Shown here one piece after another: positions 34,478-46,905 of a stretch of 64,000 bases of DNA. Origin of the DNA: Telopea speciosissima (taxonomy: Eukaryota > Streptophyta > Magnoliopsida > Proteales > Proteaceae); the NCBI RefSeq assembly GCF_018873765.1, contig NC_057923.1:9808413-9872412 (forward strand). Reading direction: 5' to 3'. Every line of letters starts with the position of its first letter. Position 1 is the first letter of the stretch. The notes under the pieces are model-generated. The model was not told the DNA's origin and ran no database searches. It worked only from the letters and a program-made list of their open reading frames with translations. A program made the translations under genes and the position numbers.

Positions 34478-35120
34478 AGAATTGTGTTCTGTATTTTGTA
34501 GTGATCTATGCAATTAACAAAAATCGGTTTTTCGGTTTGGTTTGGATTGGTTATTTTATCGGGTTGACTTAACAAGCTCTTACCGAACCATTGTCAGACT
34601 ACCACTAGTTTGGTTTCAGTTTTTTCATAAATATGTTTACAAAATAATGGAAAAAAAAATCATTTTCATTGACTTTTTTTATTTATCGATTTCGGTTGGT
34701 CCATTTGATCTGTCCAATTTAGTTCGGTTTCTACTAGTTTATAAAACACCATACTGATAAGGATTCGGTTCGATCCAATTCAGTTCAATCGATTTTTAGT
34801 AGTTTTATAAAACATCAAACCAATAAGGATTTGGTTCGGTTTTGGTCCATGATAAACTCGTTGTTTTCAATCAATCCAATCAGTTCAAAATTGACAACCC
34901 GTATCTGTTAAATTTGTCACTTGGATAACAAGTGCAATATTTTTCATTCTTAAAAGACAACTATATATCAAATAAGATTGTGTTGTTTTTCAATCTAAGG
35001 AAACGAAGACAACTGCTTGCTTCGTTTGTTGATTCATTGTCGGTAGAAGGGAGGTTCCAGGAGGTCAAGGATCAATTCTAAGGTTCTTGAGACCGAATCC
35101 AAATCCAAATCCAAATCAAC
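33853..35120. other. Intergenic AT-rich region with (TA)n microsatellite
   Basis: A (TA)n microsatellite lies at about 34438-34475. Positions 34510-34900 are rich in CGGTTTGGTTTGG and GGTTCGGTTTTGG words, typical of a decayed hAT-like repeat whose ends I cannot place. Short ORFs have no recognised product. Confidence 0.45.
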
Positions 35121-35127
35121 AAGGACC

Positions 35128-35733
35128 TTTTAGAATTTTTAAATGGTTTTAAAATTAAAGATTCAAGATATTATTTTATTTCATAAAATGTGTGTTTGAG
35201 GGTTGCATCTTTTCCTAATAAGCATCTAAATGATCAATAGATGTGACTATTAAAAGACTTGTTTAAATAATAAATAAACAAAACTTGTAGGAAAAGACAC
35301 TATTTTTAAGCATATCTTGTAGAGACATCATTTGGTGGTGCCTCTTCTTCCTCTTTGTAAAGAGAAGAGGTTTTGCTCATTTCTGTTTTTACGTTTCCCT
35401 TCGGTTTTCTCTTTTCGTTGTTTAAATCCAATTGAATGCAACTTTTCGTACTCTTAGTGGCCTAGCAAGTGAAATGCATCACTACTAGATAGCTTCATGT
35501 TTAGGGTGTTGGTTTATCTTGGAACCTTGGACGTCTACAACCTTAGGAAGAGTTTCCATTAGCATGACTCAGCCTCACCAATCCCTCAAGCTTCTTCATG
35601 GTTTTTCAAATTCGTGATACTATATATGATGCTTGAGATTATCATCATCAATATCAATTTGTCTACAATTAAGATAAATAATATATCCTCTTCTTACATA
35701 TATTATCATGTATATTTTGAGATGAATTTTTCA
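35128..35733. repeat. Left copy of a 0.6-kb direct repeat, probable LTR (fossil)
   Basis: This copy aligns throughout with 38990-39577. Shared landmarks are TTTTAAATGGTTTTAAAATT, then ATCCAATTGAATGCAA, CTTCATGGTTTTTCA-like words and ACATATRTTATCATGTAT near the end. Similarity is moderate with many indels. Two such repeats in the same orientation 3.3 kb apart suggest the LTRs of an old retroelement, though no primer-binding site or coding domain was recognised between them. Confidence 0.55.
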
Positions 35734-35854
35734 TTAATTCTTAAGACTATAGGTTACTTGAGTGACTACTTTTTTGGTTAATATAACGACCAACCGTTAA
35801 GGATAAATCGACACAAAACTGTTTCTCTTACTTCTATAGCCCGGAAGGTTATGT

Positions 35855-36491
<637 letters not shown>

Positions 36492-36749
36492 GAGATTTTT
36501 GGATTTTTGACAGCCATGTATCGTTTACAAGTCGATCGATGTGACCCATATTCTCATCCATTCTTCTATGGAACAAGAAATGACTGGAAACAGGAAAGAA
36601 GGGAACAGTCAATGATGGTGTGCTACAAAGCCTTACATGGGTGAAGGAAGAAACAGAGGATTAGAGTGACTGACCTGCATCAATCAATTACCCTTTTTTG
36701 GAAAGCCATGACTTCAGGTTTATGTCATATCTTTGTCTCTATATCATAA

Positions 36750-37285
36750 AACTAGGGCTCCATCACGGTCAGGTTGGGCGGGATTTTTTTAAATCTCAAA
36801 TCAACCCTAGTCCCCATAGCTAGATCCAGGCCTGGCCTGATCCTGAATCAGGATCAAAAAAATCCAATCTTGATCCGTCCTCAGGATCGGGCTAGACTGA
36901 TCCTATTTGACCTTTATTATAGAGTGGGGGAAGGGATAGATGCATGAGTTGGACTGGTCATTAGAAAATTATCAATTTTATATAAAATAATATTATAATA
37001 AAATATATTTATATCACTTAATATATCCATATATAGTATATCATTTAACAAAATGTGTGTGATGTTTAAAGTTTATATTCCATATATTATATATAGTAAA
37101 TCAATATATATTTCATAGTATAACATAAAATAGGGTCGAGCTGGGCTAGGCCGGGCTTAGTCCGAAGCCTCAACCCTAACCCAGCCCGTCCCTGACTCAG
37201 GATAAAAAATTCTCAACCCTATCTCAGCCCAAACCCTATTTGGGCTCAGGATAGGTTCGGGTCAACAGGTCCAAACTTGCCTCCT
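36750..37285. repeat. Decayed GC-patterned repeat (GGCTGGGCTAGGCCGGG words)
   Basis: Repeated, inverted words (ATCCTGAATCAGGATC near 36840; CTGGGCTAGGCCGGGCT near 37142; CTCAGGATAGGTTCGGGTC near 37245) surround an AT-rich core. This resembles name-like dispersed DNA-element repeats in plants. Ends and family were not resolved. Confidence 0.35.
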
Positions 37286-38989
37286 TAAACAAAACATAGA
37301 GACACATCAAAATTATATACCTCTTGGTATGGGTAGTGTCTCTTGGAAAAAAAGAAAGAAGATGCAAAGGTTGACATCAAATGGATCTCTCCGGTTTGAG
37401 CTTAAATTAGATGGGACTTGATTGTGGTTCAAGCAATGTAATATTATTACTTGATTTTTCTCTTCAAGTGGGCCATTTGTTAGGCCACATGACCTAAGTT
37501 ATTTCAATGATAATTGTGTGATGCAATGGTTTATCCATTGTTTCGAATATCATTTTTATATTGAATCATGACCATTGATAATATGTTCAATAGGATATTA
37601 ATCCCATGAGATCCGACAAGACTTAATAAGTTTTGATTTTGATAATTCAAATCAAGAGACCTAATTAATTATTTGCTTCATATTTTAGCTCTTCATTCCA
37701 TGTGACATTTTAGTTCTTAAATGCCTAACGATCCGATAAAAGTTCTAATTTTATGGATATTTGTATGTATGTATGCATGTATGCATGTTGATTTATTGGT
37801 TATTCACCGTGTATAGTATGAGACATGCAATTAATAATGCTTGATTATTATGCTACAAGATGCTAAAGAAGTGTGGATAATTTATATTTCTCAATTATAT
37901 GCATTCTCAATGTATGTGTCATCATATAATTGACATATGGAAAATTGATTTCAGTGAAACCCAAAATTGTTGGTGGTATTGTAAAGAATGCACATTATTG
38001 CATGTTGTATCACTGATCAAGAGAGTGAATTTAAGTGCATACTTGGAAGGTTTTGAGTCAATTATCGAAATTCATTTTTGATCATGTGAAAACAAGTTTT
38101 TTAACTCAAAGGAATTTGTAGATGTTGGTGATCATATATTCATATTATGTGAATCTATTAATTAAGCAGCTGATTTAAGATTCATCATGGAAGTAGAGCT
38201 TATGGTTTTAAGAAAAGGGTTAAGGATCTAAAACGATGGATATATTGTTAGAACCTAAATCGATACCTCGATATAACGGTAAAGAGTAAAAATCATTAAA
38301 GAAAATAAGACACATATATATGTCTTAAATTTAAATCTGGTGAGGCTAATGAGATAGCGTTATCAACTCTAAGTAGTCAGGAAAATAATCTGACTATGAT
38401 TTGTAAACCTTTATATCACGAAGATTATATCTTTTAAAGAGATGAACTCTAAAGGCCTGTACCATAAGTCATGTGATGAACACCCAACCTATGTGAAGAG
38501 GTAAATTCTTGAAATAAGTTCAAAGGTAAAAACGAAATCACTGGATGACTAGACCAATACTACTAATTTTGAGAAAATATTAAACTATAATGAAAGGAGG
38601 ATGAGTATAAACTCTTAATTAATCATATATTCTACAAATAGGGGGTGTTAATTGTGATGCACACTATAGGAGGTGAGGTTGCCTGATGATGAGAATTTTA
38701 TAGGCAAACTTTCAAGACATCTATGAAACTGAGATGTGAACAAAGCCAGTAAAAAATCTCTAAATCATTAAAAGGAAATTTCACGAGGGTCGATTGGTAA
38801 GATATGGCTGGTAGACTAGTTGGTTACACAAATGAGAAAAGGTTAAAGAAGGCTGACTTCACCTGTATTTTGTAGCTTAGTCTGTCAAATCCAGTGTAGG
38901 TTCAAATCCAAAGGATATCTGCAACGATGTCATACTATATCTAATACACTCAATTGAGTTTGTCGATTGTTTTTAAATATTTTGAATAT

Positions 38990-39577
38990 ATGGGAGATTA
39001 TTTAAAATTTTAAATGGTTTTAAAATTAAAAATGAAAAATATTATCTTATTTTATAAAATGTGTGTCAGAGGATTGAGTCTTTACCTAATAGACACCTAA
39101 ATGACCAATAGGTATGACTACCTATGGTGGTGTTTCTTCTTTTCCTATAACTTGATGAGGTTTTGTCCATTTCTCAAACAATTGGAGACAATCTCTTTTT
39201 TGTTTTTTCCCTCAGCTTTCTCTCTTCATTATTTATATCCAATTGAATGCAATTCTCTGTGTCCTTAGTGACCTAATAAGTGAAATGTAACACTACTAGA
39301 CAGCCTCATGTTTTGGGATATTATTTTGTCTTGGAGATTGGTTCGCAAAGACCCGATTTACACTATAGAGAGCATTTATAGTCTTAAGGAGAGTGTCCAT
39401 TAGCACGAATTAATTCCACTAATTCTTCAAATTTCCTCATGGTTTTTCAGATTCGTAACGCTTTATATGATGTTTGAGATTTTCGTCAACAATATCGTTT
39501 TATCTACAATTAAAATAAATAATCAATCCATTTATTACATATGTTATCATGTATGATTTTAAATGAATTTTCCAACA
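38990..39577. repeat. Right copy of the 0.6-kb direct repeat, probable LTR (fossil)
   Basis: This copy is colinear with 35128-35733. It begins near TGGGAGATTATTTAAAATTT and ends near GAATTTTCCAACA. It contains about 30 bp (GGTTCGCAAAGACCCGATTT region, near 39345) absent from the left copy. Confidence 0.5.
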
Positions 39578-41001
39578 AATTCTATCCCCTCATTTCATAT
39601 TTTGCATTTTTAGTATCAACCAATACATTATACAGTACCGATACTTAGCAGTTCATGGATCCTCTTTTACTCAACCAGTACAACATTCTTTTTGTATTTT
39701 AATTTTCTTATTGTGTTGCTGCAACTTTTTAAAATTTCTTGATAACATTATCTTTCTAGTTTTCAGGTTTTTACTATCATAGGTGTAGGAGGATTTCGGT
39801 GGTTGAATGGGCCAACCATTCATGTCTTTTCCTTCTTGATTGGGACTAACGTATATATGCTTGAATCATGGCTTTATGTCATGCAATAGTACTATATACT
39901 GACCTGATTGATTGTCAGTATACTCAATAGCCATTTTTGAAAATGAAAATTTTGGAGTGTTAGGTATGAGGTTTAGAAAAAAGCTAAACAACTAATTACA
40001 CAAATTCTATTACATCATTCTTCTTAATGGAAATGATTCCTCAGGCCAGAATGACTAGTTGAAAACAATGTTTTTAGCATTATATGATGATGATGATAAA
40101 GAAGTAGTTAAACTATTCCTATTGTAATTAATTTGGTACTTCCCAAACTGTCTTCTATTGTTGATTTTCTTACTAAAATTTAACAATTTTGTTATTGGTG
40201 AATCCTAATCTCAATTTAATCCAAGAAATATTGTTGATTCTTCCTCAATATTGATGGTTTCGCTCACTAGAGAGTGGACCAAGGGGTTGGGGAGGCGAGA
40301 GTCTCCGAGCTGGATTTTTATGAGTCATTTATATTGGGAGGCAATTTTGTACTTTCGAGGGTTAGGATTTCTCTATATTGTATTGCACGAGACACTATAT
40401 ATAGGGACATAGAGTGTTATTTCATAAGGAGGTATGTGTGAGAATAGTGGAAGCTCTGGTTATCACTTGATGGTGGATGTATTCTATTTTAAGTGAACCA
40501 AATAAATCTGTGTTCTCTGGGTATGTTATTTATTTTTTTTTTTGTTTTTTGTTTTGTTAATCGTTATTCTACTGTGTTGTTAATTCATAACAAGTTCAGC
40601 ATAGAATATAACCTATAATTTCATTTCACATTAATTCTACAATAAATCATTTCATCTTTTCCCTACCACGTAAGAGCTGAGTCATACATGAAGTAGTGCT
40701 TTTCTATGTCACTATCTTTTCTTTTCCAAAAATTCTTTGACTAATATATTCTTCCTCCTTTTGTTGTTTTATCAATCTAATGGGATTTTCTTACTAACAC
40801 CTTTTAAAGTAAAAAAATAAAAACCACTATTATACTAACTTAACCAGTTTTAACCAATTATCTGCAATTTTTCAAAAGTTAGGACAAACCCACTTCTTTT
40901 TTTTTATGAAACAAAAACCCTTATTAAATGGTCTATCATTCTCAGGTTTATTTGGTCTGGGTTCAGGATTGACAACTTTACTGAAAATGATACATAACAA
41001 C
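39578..41001. other. Intergenic region, possible LTR-like tail
   Basis: Positions 40265-40530 contain a TATA-like ACTATATATAGGG (about 40391) and sequence ending in AATAAATCTGTGTTCTCTGGGT, a look typical of copia-type LTR leaders. No paired repeat or primer-binding site was found, so this stays a suspicion. Nothing else is recognised. Confidence 0.35.
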
Positions 41002-42082
41002 CATGGAACAAAAACTCGACCGAAACCTGTCGAAACCACTGAGTTAACTCGATTTTTCAGGTTTTCGAGACGAGTTGAAGGAGAATTTTATGAGATTCCT
41101 AGATTCGACTGGGTTTCGATGGTTTCGACCAGTTTCGACCATATTTCGGTGGTTTCGACACATCTGCCCATCGAAACTAGGGAAAACTTGATTTGAAACT
41201 TGGACAAACAAGTATTTATGCCAAAAACTACCAAAAATCAGGACAGACACATAATTATGTCTAATATCATTTAAATAAATATTTTTGTATTTGTATTTCA
41301 TTTACTTAAGATAATATTCATAAATAAGCAAATAGCCCCCTTTCTTTTTTTTTTTTTGGTAACAATACCCCCTTATTTGAATCCAATAAAAGTAGTTAAA
41401 AAATCAAATTTCAAAAGAAAAAAAAGTCAACCTTCAGTTCGAGAACAAAAATTGAATTTTCGATCGTAAGTGCAATTTTCAATTTTCTAATGTTGGGTTT
41501 TTTCTCAAATCTAAAAATTTCATAAATCTTAATATGGCAAAACATTGTTAAAAATAAAAAATGCGGTAAAATATTCATTGGTTTTTATGCTCAAAAAATT
41601 ATTTTCATTCAGTGCGATTTTTATAACATTCGTACACACCAAATTAAGTTTGACCGATACATAAGTCCTTCAATATAAATCAAATGTAAGCAATCTTGGA
41701 CTTATTGGAAAACTATCAAAACAAAGCTTTCTAACAAATCCAAGATTGCTTAAATCTCATTTATATTGAAGAAGTTATGTTCTGGTCAAACCTTATTTGA
41801 TACCATGTCCAAAAATAATATACAGTATCAAACTTTGATCAAAATCATAAGTAATATTTTTAGTGTTCTCTATGTGAAACTAATACATGGATTGAGTTTA
41901 AAATGTAAAAAATAGGAGCACAACAGGAATCAAGGCAAAAAAACAACTTTTGGGCCTCCAAAACCAAGATTCGAGTTAGCCTGGAGAAAGTCCCAAGTTT
42001 CAACCTAGATATGGTCGAAACCAAGACGAACTCATTTTCTGACTGATTGAAACTTAGTCGAAACCCGAGTTTTAGAACCTTG
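41002..42082. mobile_element. Non-autonomous hAT element, 1.08 kb, with 8-bp target duplication
   Basis: ATAACAAC occurs at 40994-41001 and 42083-42090, an exact 8-bp duplication. The left terminus is CATGGAACAAAAACTCG and the reverse complement of the right terminus is CAAGGTTCTAAAACTCG. Both are followed by TTTCGAC-type words (GAAACC, TCGAAACC), so the subterminal regions are also repetitive. There is no transposase ORF; ORFs at 41044-41301 and 41860-42273 are by-products. Confidence 0.8.
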
Positions 42083-42903
42083 ATAACAACTGCAGCACAA
42101 TGGATGCTCAGATGAATTACATTATGGGCAAAATGGATATGCATCAATAAATTCCGGATCCGGATCCTCTTCAATGAGGAGATCGCCCAATGAGTGCTCA
42201 ATGAGGCATCCAACTGGGCTGCCTGGCACACATCCGGGCATGTGCCCAAGCAGCCCAGCCATTGGATGTTCATTGGGCGATGCCCTTATTGGAGAGGATC
42301 TTGATCCATAGGTTCTGGGGCTTCAAAAGCTTAAACAAAGAGAGACACTACAATACAATAAATCGTATCCTTTTTGTTAGGATTTAGGAGGATAAGAAAG
42401 AAAGTGAGATTATCTCTAATGGCAAAAGATTTGATAAACAACCATTTGTTTTGTGATGCATAATTAATAACCTATACCTACTAGATGATAATTACTATAG
42501 AATTTTGTAAATATAATTGTTAGTTGTTGTCTTATTGAGTATTATTTATGTTGAGGATGGTAACCTTGCTATGTGTCTTTTGTCTCATATATTTGTTATC
42601 TTAGATATTTTGTATATTTGAATATGTCCATCTTCCCTCTTAGTTGCACTTCCAATCACTACAATGCTCCAATTAATCAATCAATTTAAAATTGACCACC
42701 TTTTGTCCATTAAATCAATCCTAATTGAGATATTTGTGCACTTATATCTATTTTTTTTATTGGTTGGGGGGGGGGGGGGGAGGGGGGAGGAATGCTAAGA
42801 GTAGAGAGTTATTATTTGTAGACAGCCCATCTTATCACCTTCGAGAGAAGATGTGTTCATGACAATCTGGGACAAAGGGGAGGACCTACCTTGTAAAAAT
42901 TTA
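42083..42903. other. Intergenic; GGATCCTCTTCAATGAG foldback repeat
   Basis: Positions 42155-42305 carry inverted ends (GATCCTCTTCAATGAGG and, reversed, GATCCTCTCCAATAAGG) and a core with GCCCAATGAGTGCTCAATGA. This is a small MITE-like repeat related to 11195-11330. A poly-G tract occupies about 42766-42787. Confidence 0.5.
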
Positions 42904-43019
42904 GGTTGTGTTTGGTATGCATTCCAAGTCGATCAATTTCGCATTCCTGGGTGATAAAAATAGTTGTTTTTATCATCTAAGAATGCGAAATCAACCTGGA
43001 ATGCATTCCAAATGCAATC
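42904..43019. mobile_element. Tourist-like MITE, 116 bp (PIF/Harbinger type)
   Basis: The flanks are TTA at 42901-42903 and 43020-43022. Inverted termini GGTTGTGTTTGGTATGCATTCC and GATTGCATTTGGAATGCATTCC continue into a near-complete foldback around GATAAAAATAGTTGTTTTTATC. The same family occurs at 53664-53778, with a longer relative at 13187-14526. Confidence 0.8.
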
Positions 43020-43022
43020 TTA

Positions 43023-44997
43023 AAATTATCAAAATACCCTTAGAAGTGAAATGGTGCGAAAATGAATTGATTCAAACATACTTTATGCAATTTTTTTTAT
43101 TATATGGACTCCGCACTTGAAAAGAATTTTTCAACCAATTTTTTTGTCAAATCAGTACCCAACAAAATCCATACCAATGGATAGTACTTGGAAAAACCTT
43201 CATAATGACGTTTGGTTCAAGAAAATCGGACTTACGGATTAAAATTAAATTTATAAAAACAAATTAAGTAAAAATTATATAAATAGTCAGTCGTCCCCCA
43301 CCCCCCTCCTCATTCGAAATACGTACACCTCATCAGGTCCCAGAGAACCTTTGAAAAATCTTATCTAGCTTCTGTTAGGAGATAGATACCAAATTCCCAA
43401 AAATTCCCCAAAAGAATTAGGGGAAAATTTCTATACGCCAAACACAACCTTAGAACCCATAGGAATTCTTAAAAATGTCCTAGAAATCTCAGAAATCCCC
43501 GGCCAAAAAATAAAAAACTGGAATGTCCATATGGTGCAAAAATTCTGTATTTGCCCTACAAAATCCTTGCAACTTGGAGTCTACATGTTATGAGCTCAAG
43601 AAAATTCTCTTGAACTGATCTATTCTTCATGTTACTTTTAATCTATTTAATTTGATATTTTAAGTAATGTTCAAGGTATTTTTAAGGTTTTTTTCATGTA
43701 TTAATATTCTGCATCATAGGGTCATTTTTCTAGATTTTTAAGTTTCATATTTATATTTATTTTCTTTCATTTTCCTACAATTGAAAGGAAAACTAAAGGA
43801 AAGTAAAAAATTTCAAACTTAAAAAATAAATTTTTATAATCATTACCCAACATAATTGTATAAACGATCATGACTGTTGCAGCTTAAATCAAGTCATCAA
43901 TGGAAGGAGTTTCCATCCCTCTGATGCAGGAGGTGTTGTGTATCTGTCACTTTCTTCTATCTTGATGTCTAGGAATCTATTGATCCATAATTGTCCCTTA
44001 TAACATATCCATACAACAATGTAATGATCAATAGACGATCTTTACTATTTCAGATTGATTTTGTTGTTTTTAGGAATTTTTTTTTTTTTTTTCCCATCAG
44101 AATTGTGTAGGTTTAGTGATGATGACCATTTCAAAATCATTAATAGAAATGCTCCATTAATGCCCTTCACCAAAAGAAATCTGAAATCCTGGTCCCCCAC
44201 CCCTTCCCCCAACTGTGATTATGTTCGGATATATATACAGCTTTGCCAATTGATATAAATGAGTGGATGCATGTGAATGTAGCAAACCGATTAATTTACC
44301 AAAAATTTCTTTTAGTTAAGAGTTTTTTTTATTATGAGCAAAGTCGTATATTTTGAGAGAGCATCAATGATGGACAATGGCATGTAAATTCTTTAAAGAA
44401 ATTCACTTTTGCTTCTATCTGGAATTTTATTAGAACAAAATTCGTAAAAGTCCCTTAGCACAAGATTGTCCGATTCAGTTAAAATATTTCTAGGCATAGT
44501 TTTACTATTTGGAGTGCTTTTACTTAATTTCTTCCTACACAGGAGTTTCTTCTCAAGAGAATTCTTTCTATACTTGTCTTCGTTGGAATTCTCAAAAAAA
44601 TTTCAAACACCTATTCTTTTCCTATCATTTTTTAAGATTTATTTGAAAAATGATCCTTAGCAAGTTTTGGTCGCATTAAAGAACTATCTTTCCTTCCCAA
44701 ATAAAATGGAGGAAAATTTAAAAAAGAAAATCGAGATAAAAAATATGTTTATTCTAATTCATTCTGTGAGCGTAGACAGCAGACACAATGATAAATAGGG
44801 ATCTTGCAATCAGTTGGAGCTTCTCTCTTAGTTCTCCCACAACCCCGACTTTTTGATGTTCCATCTTTTGTTGATGTTCCCCCAATCTTGGCTTTATCCT
44901 TTTTCATTCATTGTTTTTCCCACCCTTAGTTTTTTATGTATCCGCATTTTAGGAGAACAGTTCTCTTTAAGGGAATGTACTGCCTACGCCCAAACAC
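43023..44997. other. Intergenic region without supported gene
   Basis: The stretch is AT-rich. A CCAAACACAACCTTA word at 43438-43452 resembles a stray PIF-like MITE terminus. Poly-T runs occur near 44079-44092. No coding signature is seen. Confidence 0.4.
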
Positions 44998-45737
44998 TAG
45001 GGGTGTCAATTTTGGACTGGAACCGGTAACCGGACTAGAACTATCCCGCTAGGAACTGGAATCGATCCACCCAATAACTTATTGATCCAGATATGATCTT
45101 ATTGATAGGTTATTGGTCCGGATCTGGTCTAGTCCCAGGAACCGTTAGAATTAGGAGAAATGACCAGGATTGGATTATCATCTAATAAAATCTGACGAAT
45201 GATGTCATACAAAAGAAAAACAATTTCAGAAGTTGTGTTTTTGGTATTATCTTCACTCATACCTAACAACTGCAATGTATAGATTATTATTTCCATAAAA
45301 ATCATTATTCTCGAACCACCAAATTGGTGATGACAGATGGCGAATTATTATAATAGTTTGTTATTTCTAAACTCTCTCTCTCTTTCTCTGCATAAATAAA
45401 ATCTAAATATGAGGAATTATATATGAAAATTGTAGACATCAAAATTAGTTCAAGTCTAATATATATGTTCACATAAGATGATAATATATACATTGACACA
45501 TTGGAACGTCTATCGTTTTTCTAGAGCAACTCCTATTGTCCTTATTTTGGACTCTATATTATAATAATGTTTGGACCCGCTTTGGAACTGGAACTGGACC
45601 ACCCATTACTTAATGGTCTTGGATCTCAGATTGGGAACCGGTGAGCTTATTGGTCCGGATATGGTCTGACATCTTAGAACTGAAATCGCTAGAGAACCGG
45701 ACCGATAGCTCAGAACTAGACCAATTGACACCCCCTA
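44998..45737. mobile_element. Non-autonomous hAT element, 740 bp, with 8-bp target duplication
   Basis: CCAAACAC is present at 44990-44997 and 45738-45745. The termini are TAGGGGTGTCAATTTTGG and, reversed from the right end, TAGGGGGTGTCAATTGG. The subterminal DNA is dense in GGAACCGG/CCGGTT/GGTCCGGAT words in both orientations. No transposase is present. Confidence 0.85.
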
Positions 45738-45937
45738 CCAAACACAAAGGGGGTGAATTGACCGCCCTACCCCCCCCCCCCCCGCCCCCCCCTCCAATGA
45801 CTTTGGACTCCAAAAAATAAAACTGATCAAGAATTAAATAAATTAATCAAAACTAGACCAATTTACACCCTTACTACTTAACTAGCATTACTCATGGGGA
45901 GTCGGCATCCATTATGTGGAAGTTTCCTCAATTTTTA

Positions 45938-46082
45938 TCCTCTTCTCTTATAGCACGGTGCTGTAACACATCGTGCGATGGCTGCAAAGGCTATGTGCAT
46001 CATGTGGGGCCCGTTGTGCCACATGGCCTCTATAGCACTGCACGATGAATTACAATACCATGCTGTAATAGGAGAGGATAAC
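45938..46082. mobile_element. MITE-like foldback with ATCCTCT termini
   Basis: The left end reads ATCCTCTTCTCTTATAGCAC and the right end, reversed, reads ATCCTCTCCTATTACAGCAT. Both are followed by GGTRYTGTAAYNCATCGTGC, giving about 40 bp of imperfect inverted repeat around a GC-rich centre. No clear duplication was found, so superfamily is uncertain. Confidence 0.6.
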
Positions 46083-46679
46083 GATTCGAAGTTTCCTACG
46101 CATAGAGAGTAGGAATATCATTAGCAAAGGACCACTTACAAGTTGCAATTGTATAAGATGCTCATAGAGAGGGCGCCTTGGAAGTAGCAGAAGCTGATGA
46201 GGTTTCTTCCTTCTAACGTTATATTTTAGATTTCATTAATAAACATATGGAAGAAGAGGACAGGAGAGTGGAGTCTAGCGGCCCAATAACTTTACATTTC
46301 TTTATTTGTTCGTTCCCACCCTTAAGGCCCTAACATAGCAAATATCTGATGATTTGGGTCTCCACTAACAGTGTATAACTTTCCATAAATGGAAAAGATC
46401 CAATTGCATGCCACCGTTCAGACAATATGGACAGGGACAGCCATTCATGGAAACTTAAAAAGTGTTGCTCCTAGCTACAACTTGCTAACTAAAAAGAAAA
46501 GTGGCTAGAAATAAGATTTGGTAGGGATTATTTAAGGGAAATTTTTGTTGTAAATTGTAATCTTATTTGTTTTCTTTTTAATTTAACTTTTTTTTTTTTC
46601 AATGAGATTAAATTCTTATGAAAATTTTTTTATTCAACTTAAAAAAGGTTTGGGAATAGGAAAATGGGTAATCAAAAGA

Positions 46680-46905
46680 AAGACTACAAGCTACTTGTTC
46701 GTTCTTTTTCGGAGATTGTCTTCACAATTACCTTTTGCGAGGCGAATTTGGCTGCAAATTGCCTGGCTTCACTTGGAGCTTCTAGTCAAGGAAACTCTTT
46801 CTAGCAGGGGACATCCTCCCTCTTGTATTCTTCTTCCTTTGTATGCTGATAGCTGTGGAACATTGTTCCTATAATAATAAAGTGTTTTTCACCGAAAAAA
46901 GAGCA
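46680..46905 (+). mobile_element. L1-type LINE 3' end fragment
   Basis: In one frame the plus strand gives the RNase H tail pattern EIVFTITFCEANLAANCLAS followed by LGASS. This matches the FxxREANxVADxLAxLG motif of plant L1 elements. A 3' UTR with AATAATAAAG follows. Strongly truncated. Confidence 0.6.

Noticed and set aside
38878-38918. tRNA-like A-box (TAGCTTAGTCTG) and B-box (GGTTCAAATCC) words
   Set aside because: No cloverleaf can be formed and the spacing is short. At best a decayed SINE, too weak to list.
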